A stretch of DNA of 64,000 nucleotides from Gnetum montanum (GCA_015680685.1 MNCI01004101.1:664972-728971), one strand, 5' to 3'; positions 12,968 to 25,944 are shown, counted from the stretch's first letter. Translations and numbers: made by a program. The notes: a model not told the origin generated them from the sequence alone.

Positions 12968-14325
12968 TGTAGTGATTGGAAAATTTGATCATTGGTAAAT
13001 TGAAGATCCTAGGCATGATAGTCTTAACCACAGATCCCAAGTGCTGAAAAATAGGATCTGAGGTACCCTAGATGGTCTGGCAAATCACCCAAGGACCTAT
13101 AAAGTTTAAATAGGGGTAATGCAAAAAATAAAAATGAAGTAGATACGATAAAAAGTAATGCATAGAATATAAGAAATGTAATCTAAATTGCATAACAAAA
13201 TAAAACTTTAAACTTTATTGCAAGAATAAAGAGAGTTCAGAAATCTATACAAGTGTGCTTGAGGAAGAAATAAGAAGAAGATTTACCACACTAGGGATTT
13301 GGGATCTATGCATAATCCAGATGCTCCATAACTCCTAAAACTATAGAAATTTGCTACAATCCATAATAGATTTGAAACATTGTTAGTGTAGAGGGGTGAT
13401 ATTTGTGGGGGTTTTGGATAGCTAGAAGAGCCATGTTAGGAGTCTTAAGGTCCAGGGTGCTTAACATTAATGAACCATTCTAAACAATCTCATGGGAGTC
13501 AAACAATGGTTGTAACGAATATCGGCTCCATGCTAGGGATGTTTCAAAAGCTTTGTGTTTCTAGGTTCTCCAAAGCTTTTGAATGCAAAAATATGGCCAA
13601 GTGTGCAAAATATTGAAACCTTTCTATGGTGTTACTACTTGATTTTTAAAGGTTTTATGATCATGAATTTTATTGGAAATTTTTTCCTAATTAATGATAT
13701 ATTTCTAATCTGTATAGGTGTTGTAGGTGTCCAAATCTAGCATGGTTACTATGTATGGTAACTTTTAATATCCACATGACATCAAAAAAAATTTCATTTA
13801 TGAAAAATTGTAAATGTGAATTTCACCCATGCCAGCTTCTTCCACCAATGCTGGGCCTTCCAATAGCAATGCTAAAGTGTAGAATCAATGTTGGAGCTAG
13901 ACCAATGATGAGGTCTTGTGCTATGTTGAAGTAATGCTAAGGGAAAGGTACAAAATTGGGGATGAATGAGTTATACATCCCAATGTAGGATATAGATGAT
14001 ATTATACCCATCCACATGTGTTTTCAGCATAGCAAAAGTTATACCCCCCACGAAATCCATCAAAATGTCAATTTTCATAGTCCAAAAGGTATTTTTAACA
14101 CCACCACCCAAGCCCAAGTATGGACATAATATGGCTTTTTCCACTTTGGGGTTAGGCTTTGACCAGTTATAACGAATTTTTCAACTCCAAAGGTTAAAGT
14201 ATGTGAAATTGCACCCCTTGGATTACAATCTTCATATTTTACAATGAAGTTTTAGCCTTAGTTTTTATTAGGTAAGGGTTATAATGAAAAAGGATTACAC
14301 CATGAGTTTTATTGGTGGTGTTTCA
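12968..14325 (-). repeat. 3' LTR of element A
   Basis: On the plus strand it begins TGTAGTGATTGG and ends GGTGTTTCA, so the element-strand LTR runs TGAAACACC to CACTACA with TG/CA ends. It aligns along its length with 61603-62967; for example both contain the word ATATGGCCAAGTGTG and the word CTAGCATGGTTACTATGTATG. Parts resemble the LTRs of element B, but the region 13330-13500 differs clearly from B and agrees with the other A LTR. Confidence 0.85.
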
Positions 14326-14341
14326 TTGGCTCCTCTTTGTT
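14326..14341 (-). other. Polypurine tract of element A
   Basis: On the minus strand the bases next to the 3' LTR read ACAAAGAGGAGCCAA, a purine-rich run directly before TGAAAC. This is the expected position of the plus-strand primer in reverse transcription. Confidence 0.6.
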
Positions 14342-15404
14342 GGTATCTTAAGGATTAAACTGAGAGGCATTAACAAAGAATACAATACACTACTATGGCT
14401 CCATCACCAACATTCCATCTTCATGCTTGATTTAGTCATGTTGAACCATGCCAAAGAGTGCTCATGGTGATGGGACAATGTTATGATGAGTAAATGGTAA
14501 TGAAAATTACATTTTTCCATGAGGGTTAACAATAAGTTCCAAGGTGACATCATGGCTCTGAGATGGCACTAACATGTTGGTCAATCAATACAGGTTTCGT
14601 ACATTGTGTTTTGATGTGTTGGTTACTCAATTTTGCATTTGAAGACACAAAACCTTGCTCTAACATTTCCTTGGTCATTAGGATCCTCCATTTACATGCT
14701 TAGAGCCATTAATTAATCCATTGATCTTCATTGATCTTTTCAACTTCTTGAAAACTTGATTCATGATTTTTTTGTGGTGAAATTTTTATTAGGTTCCTTT
14801 TCCAAGGCTAGTTTGATATTAGTTTTCTCATCGAATGAGATGTGTTACACTCAATGGACTTTCTAGTTTTTTCATTGAATAAGATGTCTTACATTAAATG
14901 AACTTGATGGTTGAGCTAAATGAAGGGATGTCATATGGGCATAATGCATGAGTGTCAAACATTGGTCATCACTGTTGTTTAATGTAAGGAAGGCTATAAT
15001 TGGGCTACATGGTTGGGTTCAAGAAAATTGTACTAGGATGAAAATGACATAGGAAATCTTGATGTAGTAGGACAAGCTCACTGATTCTTGCACACTAAGG
15101 TCATATGATGACTTGCTACTATGATGGGTTGCATCTTTTCAATGACTCCTAGCTTCATCATGCAAGCACAACTCCAAGAGAAAAAGAAGAAAGACTATAG
15201 AAAACATGTTGTTACAATGTAATGCATAATGTCATATAGAATGATCAACAAACTAGGCTACCATATGTTACAATTGGTACATCCAATAGGGATTTGCCTC
15301 AAAATATCTAATTCATTTCTTGTAAAAAAGAGATCTTGGAGGCTACATGTAGTAAGAATTTAAATAGGAATGGTTGACTAGATTGGCCAGTTCATTCCCA
15401 TCCA
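14342..15404 (-). other. 3' untranslated region of element A
   Basis: About 1 kb between the integrase C-terminus and the polypurine tract. It aligns with 24950-25940 in element B and shows no coding signal. Confidence 0.55.
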
Positions 15405-16740
15405 TGTCTCATATCCTACAGGCTCTCTTACCATAGGCCTTAGTGATCAAGAAAGGTTCATTCAAGTTGGCTAAGAATTTGTCCACATGCTTCTGGACAT
15501 CCTTGAGGACCATTCCCCTTTCTTGATCTTGTGTTTGATTATGTTGTGTTGGTGATGTTGTTTCTACCTCTCTTGGTATCACTAAATGAGAGCAAGTAGT
15601 CATACCTATTTCTCCTACACTAAGTCTAGGTCAATGGCATGTAGTTCCTTATTTTGTTTGTTGCTGATGAACTTTGATAGGGCTACTTGGAGCAATGGAA
15701 GCTACAATTCAAGAGGTAAAAAAACTTCAAAACCATGAACTAAGCTATATAGGGTCACACCAATCATAGTTCAAAATGTCATTCGGTAAGCCCAAAGTGC
15801 ATGGACAAGCTACTCATGCCACTTGCATTTGCTATTATTTAACATCTTTTTGAGTAAGTTGATAATGATCTTATTGCTTACTTTATATTATTCATTAGTT
15901 TGAGGATAATATGGCAATGAGGTGTGCTTAATGCCTAGGTCATGACAAAAATTTTTCATTTCTTGGCTACTAAATTATGATCCATTATTTGTGATGATGG
16001 TCATAGGTATTCTAGAATGTACTACTATGTTATTGAGAATGAATCTACAAACTTGTTCAAACATTGTCCTTCTTAGGGAAATAGATTCAAACTGCTTAGT
16101 AAAGTATTTGGTTGTAGTGATGATAAAGCTATACCCTATGAAATACTTAGGCATTATGTGACCAATGATATCTACTCCCCAACATTGAAATGATAAAGTT
16201 ATCTAAGTAGTATGTAACTTAGTTGGGGGTACATGTATAAGGTTGCAATGTCGTTGGCATGTGTCACTAGTTTTAACCTTATGTAAGCAATCATTTTCCA
16301 TATAGGGTTAATAATAACCTAACTATATGATCATAGTAGCCATAGCTCTAGGTCCTATATGTCCCCCACATACATCTTCATGAACCTACTCTAGGACTTT
16401 TTTGACCTTAGCTATGCTTAAGCATACTAACAATATGTCATCATTAGACCATAGACATAATGTGTTATTGCCTACTATGACATACTAGTTTAATCATATA
16501 TGTACAAAATTCTTTTGAGTACCAATAAAGCCTTATGAAGGTTCACCATGCTTAATGTAAAATTTGATATCATCATATTATTATTTTGAGGAAGCAATAT
16601 GAACTACAATCAAAAAGGTATCGTCAATGCTCTACATAATGGAAATGACATTGTTCATACTCAAGGTGAACAACTTAATAGACACATCTAATATCACACT
16701 GAGGGCTATCATTTCAATGGAATTGACTATAGTATTCTCA
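15405..16740 (-). pseudogene. Integrase of element A, broken
   Basis: Retroviral-type integrase, which inserts the cDNA into host DNA. On the minus strand the N-terminal part has YIKHGEPS followed by the zinc-binding region HEDVCGGHIGP near 16340-16385. The catalytic core begins with FHCWGVDIIGHI near 16170, continues with FTKQFESISLRRTMF, and has the second acidic region ITNNGS near 15975, where the family usually has the catalytic Asp as TDNG; that residue is now Asn. The C-terminal domain (15409-15603) reads QERGMVLKDVQK and NEPFLITKAYG, the usual fold that follows the core in this lineage. Stops occur throughout. It follows the archaeal-type RNase H directly, the usual Tat order. Confidence 0.8.
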
Positions 16741-16742
16741 TT

Positions 16743-17075
16743 TTAGGGTATATATTGAATATCAATGTTTATAAATTGTTGCATCAGTTTCTTTCCTAAG
16801 TCATAGTAATGCTTTAAGTGTCTTGATTTATGTGTGTAAACCTCAATTACTTGGATGACCACAATTTGTGAATCATTTTTTATCCTTAAGAATTTTACTC
16901 TTGGGTCACATGCTACCATCATTTCCCTAATTAGACTTTCATACTCTGCTACATTATTGGTATATGAAAATTCAAAGTAATATGGGAAGGGTTGGATTTC
17001 ACCAAATGGGAATGTTATGATGGTAGCATCACTAGTTCCATGAATAATTGAAGCTTCATCAAAGTGCATGATCAC
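16743..17075 (-). pseudogene. Archaeal-type RNase H (second RNase H) of element A
   Basis: The 110-codon open frame has the typical signature of the additional RNase H found in the Tat lineage: a start with MHFDEASI, the central TNNVAEYESLI, and NDSQIVVIQV followed by YYDLGKKLMQQF. Key acidic residues are visible in the FDEAS, AEYE and NDSQ positions. It sits between the normal RNase H and integrase. In this lineage the second RNase H is thought to have been acquired from a cellular source. It is the longest undamaged stretch of pol in element A, but both neighbours are broken. Confidence 0.85.
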
Positions 17076-17099
17076 CTCTTAGCCTTCAGGCACTTGGCT

Positions 17100-17640
17100 A
17101 ACTATGTTCACATGTTCATTGAGAAATTGTGGGTCAATGGTTGTATGGTCATCAACTGGTGAGCCAATAAGTTGTATAGCTATAGCTTGACCTTTAGTTG
17201 ATGCTTGGAAAATGTAGTGAATGTCAAACTCCACTGTTATGGCTTTCCATCAAGGTATATGGCTACTTTCATTAATGTTGGTCATTATGGCTCTAAGCAT
17301 GTTATCTTTGCAAATTATATTGACTTAGCTTTTTAAAAGGTAGTATCTCCACTTCTTCAATAAGAAACCTAGAGTTGGATAGCACTTCTCTACTTCAATG
17401 TACCATGTTACATGGGCCACTAATGCATGGTTAAGGTAGTATAGTAGCAACTTTGCTCCATCATATCATTTTTGATAGAGTAGAGAGGAAATTGACATGT
17501 TAAAGATATCAAGGTAGATGTAAAAAGACTTATCCTTTTGTAGTGGATAGACCATTGGTAGTTGTGCCAACTCTTGGTTTAGTTTTTTAAAGGATTCTTC
17601 ACATTGAGCCATTCACTCATAGTAAACTCCTTCTTGAAGG
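17100..17640 (-). pseudogene. Ty3/gypsy RNase H of element A, broken
   Basis: The ordinary retroelement RNase H that degrades the RNA of the RNA-DNA hybrid. Readable parts on the minus strand are FYIYLDIFNMSISSLLYQK, LLLYYLNHALVAHVTWY, VEKCYPTLGFLLKKWRYYLL and VEFDIHYIFQASTKGQAIA. The last block is the tail that normally links this domain to the archaeal-type RNase H. Stops and a frame change interrupt it. Element B has the same domain at 27690-28160. Confidence 0.75.
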
Positions 17641-17649
17641 AAGTGTTGC

Positions 17650-18850
17650 ATGGGCTATAAATTATATATAAGCCTAGTGATGAACTTACATATAAATAGT
17701 AATCTTTCTTAAAATCCCTGAAGCTCTTTAAGGATAGTAGGTGCTACCAAGTTGGATATGGCATTAACCTTATCAGAATCAACATGTATTCCTACTTTAG
17801 ACATTACAATGCCAAGAATCTTTCTAGTTTTAATGCTAAATACATAATTTCTAGGATTAAGCGTGAGCTCATACTTTATGCATCATTTAAGTATAAGTTT
17901 GAGGTGATGTGCATGGTTGATAGCCACTTTGAACTTAATAGTTATATCATCTATGTAGTCATTGAGTAAACCTAGCATATAATCACTAAAGATATATGTC
18001 ATAGCTCTTTGAAAGGTTGCTCCTACATTCTTTAGGCAAAAGGAAATCATAGTATAACAAAATTTATCCTAAGGGATCATGAAGGTTGTAGTGATTTTAT
18101 GCTCTAGGTTAATCCTAATCTAGTTGTGACCTAAGAACCCATCCATAAACGACAATAAGGCATGCCTAACTATAGTATTGATAAGTTGGTCAATACTATA
18201 AAAAGGGAAATAATTTGTAATAGTTGCCTTATTTAGGTCTAGGAAACTGATGCAGATATCTATACTCCCATTTTTTGTAGGAGCTACAACTATGTTGGAC
18301 ACCCATTTTGCATAATCAATAGCTCTAATGAAACCAGCTTGGTATAGTTTTGTGATTTCATCACAAATTATGAGGGCCAAATTAGATCTACTCTTATGAA
18401 TATTTTTCTTAATTGGTCTAATGCTAGGATTAATTATTATGTAATTTTGGACTAAATGTGGGTCTAGAAGTAGCATATCTTTATATGACTAGGCAAAGAT
18501 CTTAATATTGTTATGTAGAACTTTGGTGATGTCTTGAGTTTGTTGAGGTTCCAATGAGGAGCTTAATTTTAGGGTTTTCTCCTCACCATTATGCATCTTG
18601 ACAAGAACCTTAACTAAAGAGTTTGGTAATGTTTCTAGCCTCAAGGTTAAGGGTTTTAACTAGGTTTTCAAGCCATTCTAGAGGTTTCTCTATCAAGGAT
18701 ATGTGATTGATGAGACTCTAAAGCTCAAGATCTAGACAACTAGAATCGATACATCATTCAACATCATTGTGCAACCCACTTAGGTTCAAAGGTAAGATGA
18801 TCTACTCTTAGGTACTCATAGTCCTATCTTGCATGTCAACCATAAGAACA
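17650..18850 (-). pseudogene. Reverse transcriptase of element A, broken
   Basis: The DNA polymerase that copies the element RNA. On the minus strand the N-terminal lead-in has EEKTLKLSSSLEPQQTQDI and AWSYKDMLLLDPHLV (18500-18600). The fingers follow as EITKLYQAGFIRAIDYAKW, VSNIVVAPTKNGSIDICISF and LDLNKATITNYFPFYSID, then the palm as LLSFMDGFLGHN. The catalytic YIDDI is at 17943-17957 and is intact. The thumb reads MSKVGIHVDSDKVNAISN. These are standard Ty3/gypsy motifs in the normal order. The reading can be followed upstream to an ATG near 18850, beyond which coding similarity ends and the long pro-RT spacer begins. If the element was like Ogre, a spliced sense RNA would have joined this to gag-pro; I cannot place the splice site. 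Confidence 0.85.
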
Positions 18851-19499
18851 TTAAGTGACACTTCGATAAAGATAAGTAAATAATGCCAAAATAATGAAAC
18901 TATGAAAATACATGCTATTTCAATGTCAAACAAAATGCAAACAAGATTAAACAAGGCTATAATAGGTTAAAAAAATGGAATAAAGGCCAAAGAATGGTCA
19001 AATAAGGGCCAAAAAAGGTTAAAACAAGTTGAAGCATAAAAAAAGTATGAAACATAAGATCAGCCATGGTAGACTAAGCCTTAGTGGGCCATGTTACTAG
19101 TTTAAGGCCTTGGCAGGCCATGTTGCTAGTTTAAGGTCTTGGTAGCCCATAGTTACATGGTGTCAAATGATTGTCAAAAAATGGTCAAACCCCATCACTT
19201 AGTAGCAATAAAAAGCTAAACAAGGATTAATAGAGACCATAAAAAAGATATTAAAGTTGAATGAGGTCACCTGGTGGCAATAAATGTCAATAATGCATAA
19301 CAGAGGTTAAAATAACATGAAATAAAGACAAATGAGAGCAAGTAAAATACATGTGATGAAACATGGTAAATTTTGATAAAAAAAAAGATTATATTTTTCC
19401 AATTTTAGGCCTTTGTGAGCCATGGTATAAGGTTATAAGGTTGGTACATGAGTTTGGTCATTTAAGGAGGCTATTTCGAGGTTGTTATAGGTAAATAAT
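18851..19499. repeat. Spacer with short GGCCTTGGCAGGCCATG subrepeats
   Basis: Non-coding spacer upstream of RT. Variants of the word TTAAGGCCTTGGCAGGCCATG, shortened here to its core GGCCTTGGCAGGCCATG, occur at 19075-19150 and near 19410. The same word returns at 29630-29690 and 29945 in element B and near 45440-45530 in element A on the far side of gene X. It therefore marks both ends of the inserted block. Confidence 0.5.
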
Positions 19500-21860
19500 C
19501 AAGTTTTTCTAGGCATCCACATTGGATCCACACTAGGCCTATGCTGGCCAACATGGGTATGGTGACTGCTAACATGGATGAATTGATTAGGTGGTTTACT
19601 AGGTTATTCTTGATAACTTTTCAACTTCTGATGGCTTACATGGTTAGCACAATGAATTGGGAAAAGGAATAGGTTAATTCTAGCGTTTATTTATTTCAAC
19701 CTCTAGAAATTCCTATTAGGGTTTGGAACTACCTTCCATGCTAGAGCAATGTTGGCCAATGTGGCACCAATATTGCTACAAGGAAAAGTGGTTTCATGAC
19801 ATCCAAAGAATTGAGATTAGAGTTCCAAGGTCTTCCAAAGGTAGTGTTGGGTCATAGTAGTCAAAATTGGTCATTTTAGTGGTTGAAATTATAGTAAAAT
19901 ATGGTTTTAAGGTTATAATCCCTAGAGCTATGTTGGCCAGCATAGATAGAGGGGGGATTTAGTATGGATAAATTAAATTCAATGCTTATAGGATTAAAAA
20001 ATTTTAGAATTATAGTTGAATCCAAGGACTTACAATTGTAGCCTTTCTAGTTGAGTTTTAAGGCAATTTTAAGAGTGTTTTACTAATTAAATCATGTTGG
20101 GTACCTCTCCTAGGCTAGGAACATGCTACCTAGCATGGCTTAGCATGGATACACTTACTTTTCAACTATAGGATTGTTCTAAAGGTAAGTTGACCAAGTT
20201 TTAAAGATTCTAATGTAGTTGGAAATGATAATTGAGCTTTTTGATTAAAACTAGCCATGTCTAATGGTGGGTTGTAGTATGACATGCTTATACCCACCCT
20301 TAGCCACACTAGGCAACATCTCTCCAACATGGGTGAAGGAGCATTAGTGAGTTTTTGTGGTTGAAACAAGGCTAAATGGTTGTCAATTCAAGGTTTTTGA
20401 TTTTTAGGCCCTATTGGGGTAGGTTTTAGACTTTTGGATGTGTTAAAGTATTACCAAAAGTGGTAAGGATCCTTACCCAGATTGGGGTCACAGTGACTAG
20501 AATAACTCTTACCCCCTTTAGTGTGGATTCTCTAGGGTGTGAATTTTTGATGTACTTTGATATCACATTGATCCATTTCTTATGTCCCTATGGTTGCCAA
20601 TGTCAATGGCTAAGGTTTAGGGTCAAAATTGGAGATTTTGAAGGCCTTTTGATGGTTATAGAAGTCACCCCCCTTGAAGCAATGCTAGGTCACATTGGCC
20701 AATGTGGCTTTAGTATGGCTGAGAGGAAGGTAGAAATATTTTACCATTTTTAACTACTTGTCTTAAGTCTCATGGCCTCCATAGGTGCTGGTAGGGTCCT
20801 AGGATTAGTGTGGTGCAACTTGAAGTTATTTTGATGCATCCATGAGCCCTCCATGTGTTTCCCTTATGGTACCCATGCTAGCTAGCATGGGTGAAGGGGG
20901 TTCCCAATGTGGGGATGGGAGTGGTCATAGAAATTTACTAATTTTGGTAAGTTTTAGGTTACCAAAGAATCCAAGATGGTTGTGAAAGAAAAACATGTCA
21001 ATTTGGAGATCAATTTTAGAAATTTATAGTTATAGTTAGCCTATCCATGTTGTGGCAATGCTATCTAACATGGATGGAATCCCACCCTAACATTGCTCAA
21101 CCAAAATTCAAAACATTAACCATTTTTTATCAGATTTGACAAGGTTTCAAAACTTTTAGGGTTGCAAGTATTGATGGCTAAGATTTGACATTGAAATTGA
21201 CTAATTTGAAGGCTCTTGGCTATTGTCTACAATCATCCCTTGTCGAGCCACATTAGGCATGATGGCCCTAGCATGGATGGAAGGGAGGTTGATAGCTTTT
21301 TACTATTTTTGGTTAATCATATGGAATTTAGTGACTTTGGGAGGCTCTAGTATGGTTCTAATGTCACTAAGGTAGGTTTCAGGGTCATTTCTAGCTATAG
21401 ATGGGTTTTTATGACTTACCCCCAAAGTACCCATGCTAGACCCACATTGGTTAGTGTCATTTGGGGGTTCTCTAGTGTGGTAAAGGATTTAGTTATGAAT
21501 TTCAAGTCAAATGTTGATAACTATTGACCACTAGAGATCAAGGGAAGGTGTTAAGGCTATTAGAGTGGGTTTTGAGGGCATTTTGAGGTATGGAAAGCTT
21601 TTGTAGCTTGCCCCAAGGCACCCATGTTGGAGCCACATTGACCAATGTGGGTTGAGGATTATGTAGCATGGAGAATATGGATGATGTAAAATTTGAATAA
21701 TTTTTAATTCCTTTTGGGATATCAAGGACTATGGGGAAGTTTTCTGGCCAAAAACCACAAACTGGATGATCATTTTTTGGATTTTAAGGCTTTAACCCAT
21801 CCATCCATGCTAGGGACATGTTGATAAGCATGGATAGGTGCCCCCTACAATGGCTCCACC
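19500..21860. repeat. Degenerate tandem array, period near 190 bp (element A)
   Basis: A recurring word of the form CCATGCTAGNNCAACATTGGCCAACATGG appears near 19540, 19735, 19925, 20110, 20300, 20685, 20870, 21050, 21245, 21430, 21615 and 21805, giving a steady step of about 185-195 bases with one weak unit near 20490. The word is partly palindromic. Between words the units share only loose similarity, so the array is old. The counterpart in B lies at 30050-31960 with the same step. Arrays of this kind are known from Tat-lineage elements, usually in the 3' region rather than between pro and RT. Confidence 0.6.
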
Positions 21861-23125
21861 AGATCTCAATGTTTTGGTCACTTTCAACTAGGATTGATAG
21901 GATTTTATAGCTACCAAGGATGTTTCGGGCTATGTGGGCACTGTGTTTGGTAGAATTGAATTTTGACAAAATACCACCTCATTATTTGATGGGTTTTATT
22001 CCTTTCTAGTGTTGGTCATTGAGGTTTGGTTCTATGAGAGTTTTAAATCATATTTCAATCAATTTTTGTGTATTTTTTACTATTTTTTTAGTAAAAAACA
22101 CAACACCACTTTCAACTTCTTTATTAAGAAAACAATTATGAATTCTTAAATTTTAAGGTTTTCAGTTTTTAGTATTATGTTTTAGCCTTTATATTGCTAT
22201 GGTTTGGTGTAATTTAGAGTTGTGATTAATTTATAATGATTTTTTTTGTCAACTCATACTATTGTGCCTTCATGCCATTTTTAGTTTTTATTGATAATTC
22301 ATGAATTTTCATGTTTTCATGTTTTCTACTTATGGATATGTGGTCTTATTCTAATATTTATAATAGTCTTTGAATCATTACATTTTGATTTGAAATTAAT
22401 TATTGGAAAGTTTTTTGCAAAGTCACATAGAAAGGGGTTTTGCCATGATGGCTTGGTTTATGTTGAGTTGGATTTTCTTCAAAAAATGTTGAAAATTTTT
22501 CTGTTTTTCAGTTATGGATGGATATTTTGTGATCTAAAGATTCCAGTTGTGGTGTAATTACTAGATTTGGAGTTCTGGTTGATTTTTAATGAAGGTTTTC
22601 ATATGGTTACATGAATTAGTGTTCCTAGGATGTAGCAATTTTTACCCCTTGAAGATAAGCAATATTGACATATTGGATGATTTTTCCTATCAATGTCCCA
22701 CGATCATGAGGATACTAGTGGATGTTATAAGTGTTGTAGGATTATTTTAATTACTATTAAAATTTTTTTGCTATTTTTTACCAGTGCTTTCCTATGGCCA
22801 TTATTCTTGGTTTCAATGTTGTTGCATAGGTGTTGTTTAAACTTGATCAAAATGTTGTATAATATTTTTAATGTTTTTTAAGTTTTGGTTGATAATAGAA
22901 ATATTTTTATGTTTTGATTATGATGTATAAGGGTCTTTTAGGCTATGATAATTTTTATTTTTTAAGTTTCAAGGAATTTTGACTAACACCTTAGAGTTTT
23001 TATAGTGGCTAGTTTTACCACTATCATTTTCCTTGGTTGTGATTGTTTTTGTTTTTTTATTTTTGCTAATTTTTTTCTAAGTGTTATGGATATGGTTTTA
23101 ACAGTGTGTATTTTTTTCCATGTAG
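21861..23125 (+). other. T-rich tract, likely first intron of antisense gene X (element A)
   Basis: From about 22000 the plus strand becomes strongly T-rich and aligns with 33090-33990 in element B. It ends with TTTTTTTCCATGTAG at 23111-23125, a good plant 3' splice site, just where protein similarity of X exon 1 begins. The first coding exon seen in B at 32534 has no counterpart here, so A appears to have lost it together with the start of the intron. Hydrophobic open frames in this tract (22291-22557 and 22693-22881) are a consequence of the T-rich base composition. Confidence 0.5.
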
Positions 23126-23382
23126 GGCTTTCCTTAAGCTCATTTTGGTGGTCTTGGAGCTAGGGGGATACTGTGTTGCATTAGTCTCTCTAAATCTAGC
23201 TCTCCATCCATCAACATGGTCCTAGAGTGGGCTTCCCTATGATATTATCTAGGGGAAAGGAAGTTTGTTACCTACCTCCTTCTAAACATTGATGTGATGA
23301 TGTGATCATAGTTGTCCACATACATAGCTAGAGTCATAGTCAAGACCCTACTGCCTTAATCATCCAGCATGAACATTAAGTT
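23126..23382 (+). pseudogene. Antisense gene X of element A, exon 1, part before element B
   Basis: Plus-strand sequence that aligns with 34000-34250 of element B: the words AAGGAAGTTTGTTACCTACC here and AAGGAAGTTCTTGATCTACC in B match. The exon is cut by element B at 23382 and resumes at 41596. Joining the flanks across one AAGTT gives CATTAAGTTTATAATGAATG, which matches ACTAAATTTATATTTAATG in B. The rest of the gene is described at 41596-45097. Confidence 0.55.
23378..23382. other. Target-site duplication of element B (left)
   Basis: AAGTT, repeated exactly at 41596-41600. The paralogous uninterrupted site in B's own X gene near 34240 supports the reading. Confidence 0.8.
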
Positions 23383-24931
23383 TTTTGAACTTAGAAAATT
23401 TAGTTCCTAGAGTGGAAACTAGAATGTCCTAGGTGCCAAAAAAATTTTAGCCTTGAATCCCAAGGGCCTTTAGAAACAATATTTAAGACACCTTGGATGG
23501 TCTAGCCAATCACCCAAAAACTTACAGAAGTGAAATGGCACTATAAATGGAAATGTAAATAAAATCATAAACATAAATGTAAACAAAATTGAAGATGTGA
23601 ATGTAAAAAAATACAAAAGCACAAACAAGAATGGATTTGTAGATTTAAAATGGAAAAAGAAATAGAAATGAAAATGTGAATTCAGATATGCACAATAATG
23701 AACTATGACTTTATTGAAATAGAAAATAGAGTAGTAGGTTCAAAAAAAGTATAGATTTTATGCTAAGTGCATAAGAAGTCACTTAAAGGTGTTGAAGTCT
23801 ATTCGAGTCTATAGTTTGCAATTGAAATGCCATGATTTGGATACTTCCCAACTCTAGTTTCCAGCAACTCTACACTAGTTTCCACTATAATCGACAATTG
23901 TGGTCACGGATTGGTGTTCCACATTTGGTCTAATGGTATTACGTGGAAGTCACTATGCCTAAAGTAGATAGGAGATTTTCACAAATGGGTTACAATGTTG
24001 AAAAGGCTTTTTTGGTTACAAAAATTCCAAATACTACTCAAGAGAAATTGAGAACCAAGTTATGTTATTGTTTTCTCCAGTTGTGGAATTGGAATAGGAT
24101 GTCTACATTTAGATTTCATGTGTTGAATTACTATTTTTAGGGCTTGCACATCATTTTCATGATTATTGGAAAATTGATATTAATTTTTAGGTTACAATGA
24201 TTACAATTCTCGATGAAGTTACCATTTATAGTAAGTATGGAATACAACATAGCCACCAAAGCCCACCCATTTACTATAAATAGTAAATAGAATTTTTTGA
24301 CTACACTAAAACTATCCCAACTACATTGGCCTTAATGGACTATGTTGAAGTTGTTAGAAATTTCTAAAAACTATGGAAAATGTCAAAAATTTGGAAAATC
24401 TTGGAAACTATGGGAAATGCTAGAAATCATGGAAAATGTTGTTTACATTGACCATGCTACAAATGTTGGAAAAATGAAAAATGGAATGGAAAATGTCACC
24501 AATTCCAAAATAAAAAATTTCATTAATTCCAAAATGAAAAAATCCAATAGTTCCAAAATAGCATCTTCGCTGGGTTTTGGTAGTGAGTATGCTGGGTTGG
24601 AAATGGAAAATCACATCAATTTCATCTACATCATGCAATAAATGGTTCTAGCATAGTTGAGGCTATATCTCTACAAAAATCCATGAAAATGCCAATTTGG
24701 ACATTTCCAAGGAATTTTCAACCTTCCAAAGCACAAATATAGACATGAAGTAACTTTTTCCACTTGGAAAGTGAGGCAACAACAACTTTTGATGAATTTT
24801 TCAGCTCTAAAAAGTCAAAATATGCAAGATTATATCTCATGAATTGCAAATCTTACATTTACAATAAAATCTTATCTCAAGTTGGAAAATGAGGTTCACA
24901 ATTTAGCAACATAAATTTTGATGGTGTTTCA
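23383..24931 (-). repeat. 3' LTR of element B
   Basis: Ends on the plus strand with GATGGTGTTTCA, like the LTRs of A. From 23870 to the right end it aligns with 40560-41595; both contain CAATTGTGGTCAC and TAGCAACATAAATTTTG. Left of 23870 the partner LTR cannot be aligned, and the boundary rests on the target duplication and on loose similarity to the left edge of the A LTRs (shared CCTAGATGGTCT-like and AATCACCCA words). Confidence 0.75.
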
Positions 24932-25944
24932 TTGACTCTATATTGATGTTTATAGGATTGACATGAGAGACATCGATAAAGAATACAAAACAGCATTATA
25001 GGTCCATCACCAATGTTCCTTCTTTGCACTTGATTTAGTAGTGTCAAACCATATTAAAGAGTGCTTATGATGATCTTGGGATAAGGTTATTGTATGGATT
25101 ATCATTGGCTATAGGAAGATGTTTGTAAGGATTAATAATAAATTTCAAATTTTGACATCATGGTTACATTTATGACAATGATATGTTGATCAATGAATGT
25201 GGTCTTGGTACTTAGTCTTTTGAAGTGTTGGCCACTAAGCAATGTGTTTTAGGAACCAACACCTCAATTCAATGTTTATTTGACTATTAGGATTCTCCCT
25301 TTTCATGTTTGAATTCATTGATTTATATTTTGATTTTAATTGACTGTTTGACTTCTTGGTAATTTTCTTTTCCAATTTTTTTGAAATGAAACTATGATTG
25401 GGTTTCATTACCAAGGCCAAATTTGATTTGGTTTTTCCATTGAATGATATGTATTACATTCAACTAACTTGATGGTGGATCATAATGAATAAAATGTCAA
25501 ATGACCATAATTCATAAGTGTCAAACATAGATCATCATAATTACTCAAGGGTAAGGAAGGTTATTATCAAGCTATGGGGTTGGCCGCAACGAGTGGTAAT
25601 GATATTGATGTGGAACAAGAACTCTTGGTATGGTAGGGCAAGCATACCAAATCGTATGCATTGAGATCACATGATTACTTACCATGGGCTTCATCCTCTA
25701 AGAACAACTCCATGAGAACAAAAATACCAAACCAAAAAGTGATGTTGTTACAATACAATGCATAAGTCCATGTAGAAATATTATCAAACCAAGCTATCAT
25801 AGGCCACAAATGTTACAAATTATCATATTTTATCTCTTGTGAGAAAAGAGGTCATGCAAGCTCTCTTGTCATTGGTTTTTGATTTTGATTATTGGTCTAT
25901 ACAAGCTACATGTAGTAGGGCTTTAGGTAGGGATAATTGATCAA
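24932..25944 (-). other. 3' untranslated region and decayed polypurine tract of element B
   Basis: Aligns with 14326-15404 of element A. The minus-strand bases before the LTR read ATATAGAGTCAA, a decayed form of the purine tract seen in A. No coding signal. Confidence 0.5.

Noticed and set aside
22291-22881. Open frames coding for apparently membrane-spanning proteins
   Set aside because: The T-rich intron-like tract yields many Phe, Leu and Ile codons by composition; element B has no matching frame.
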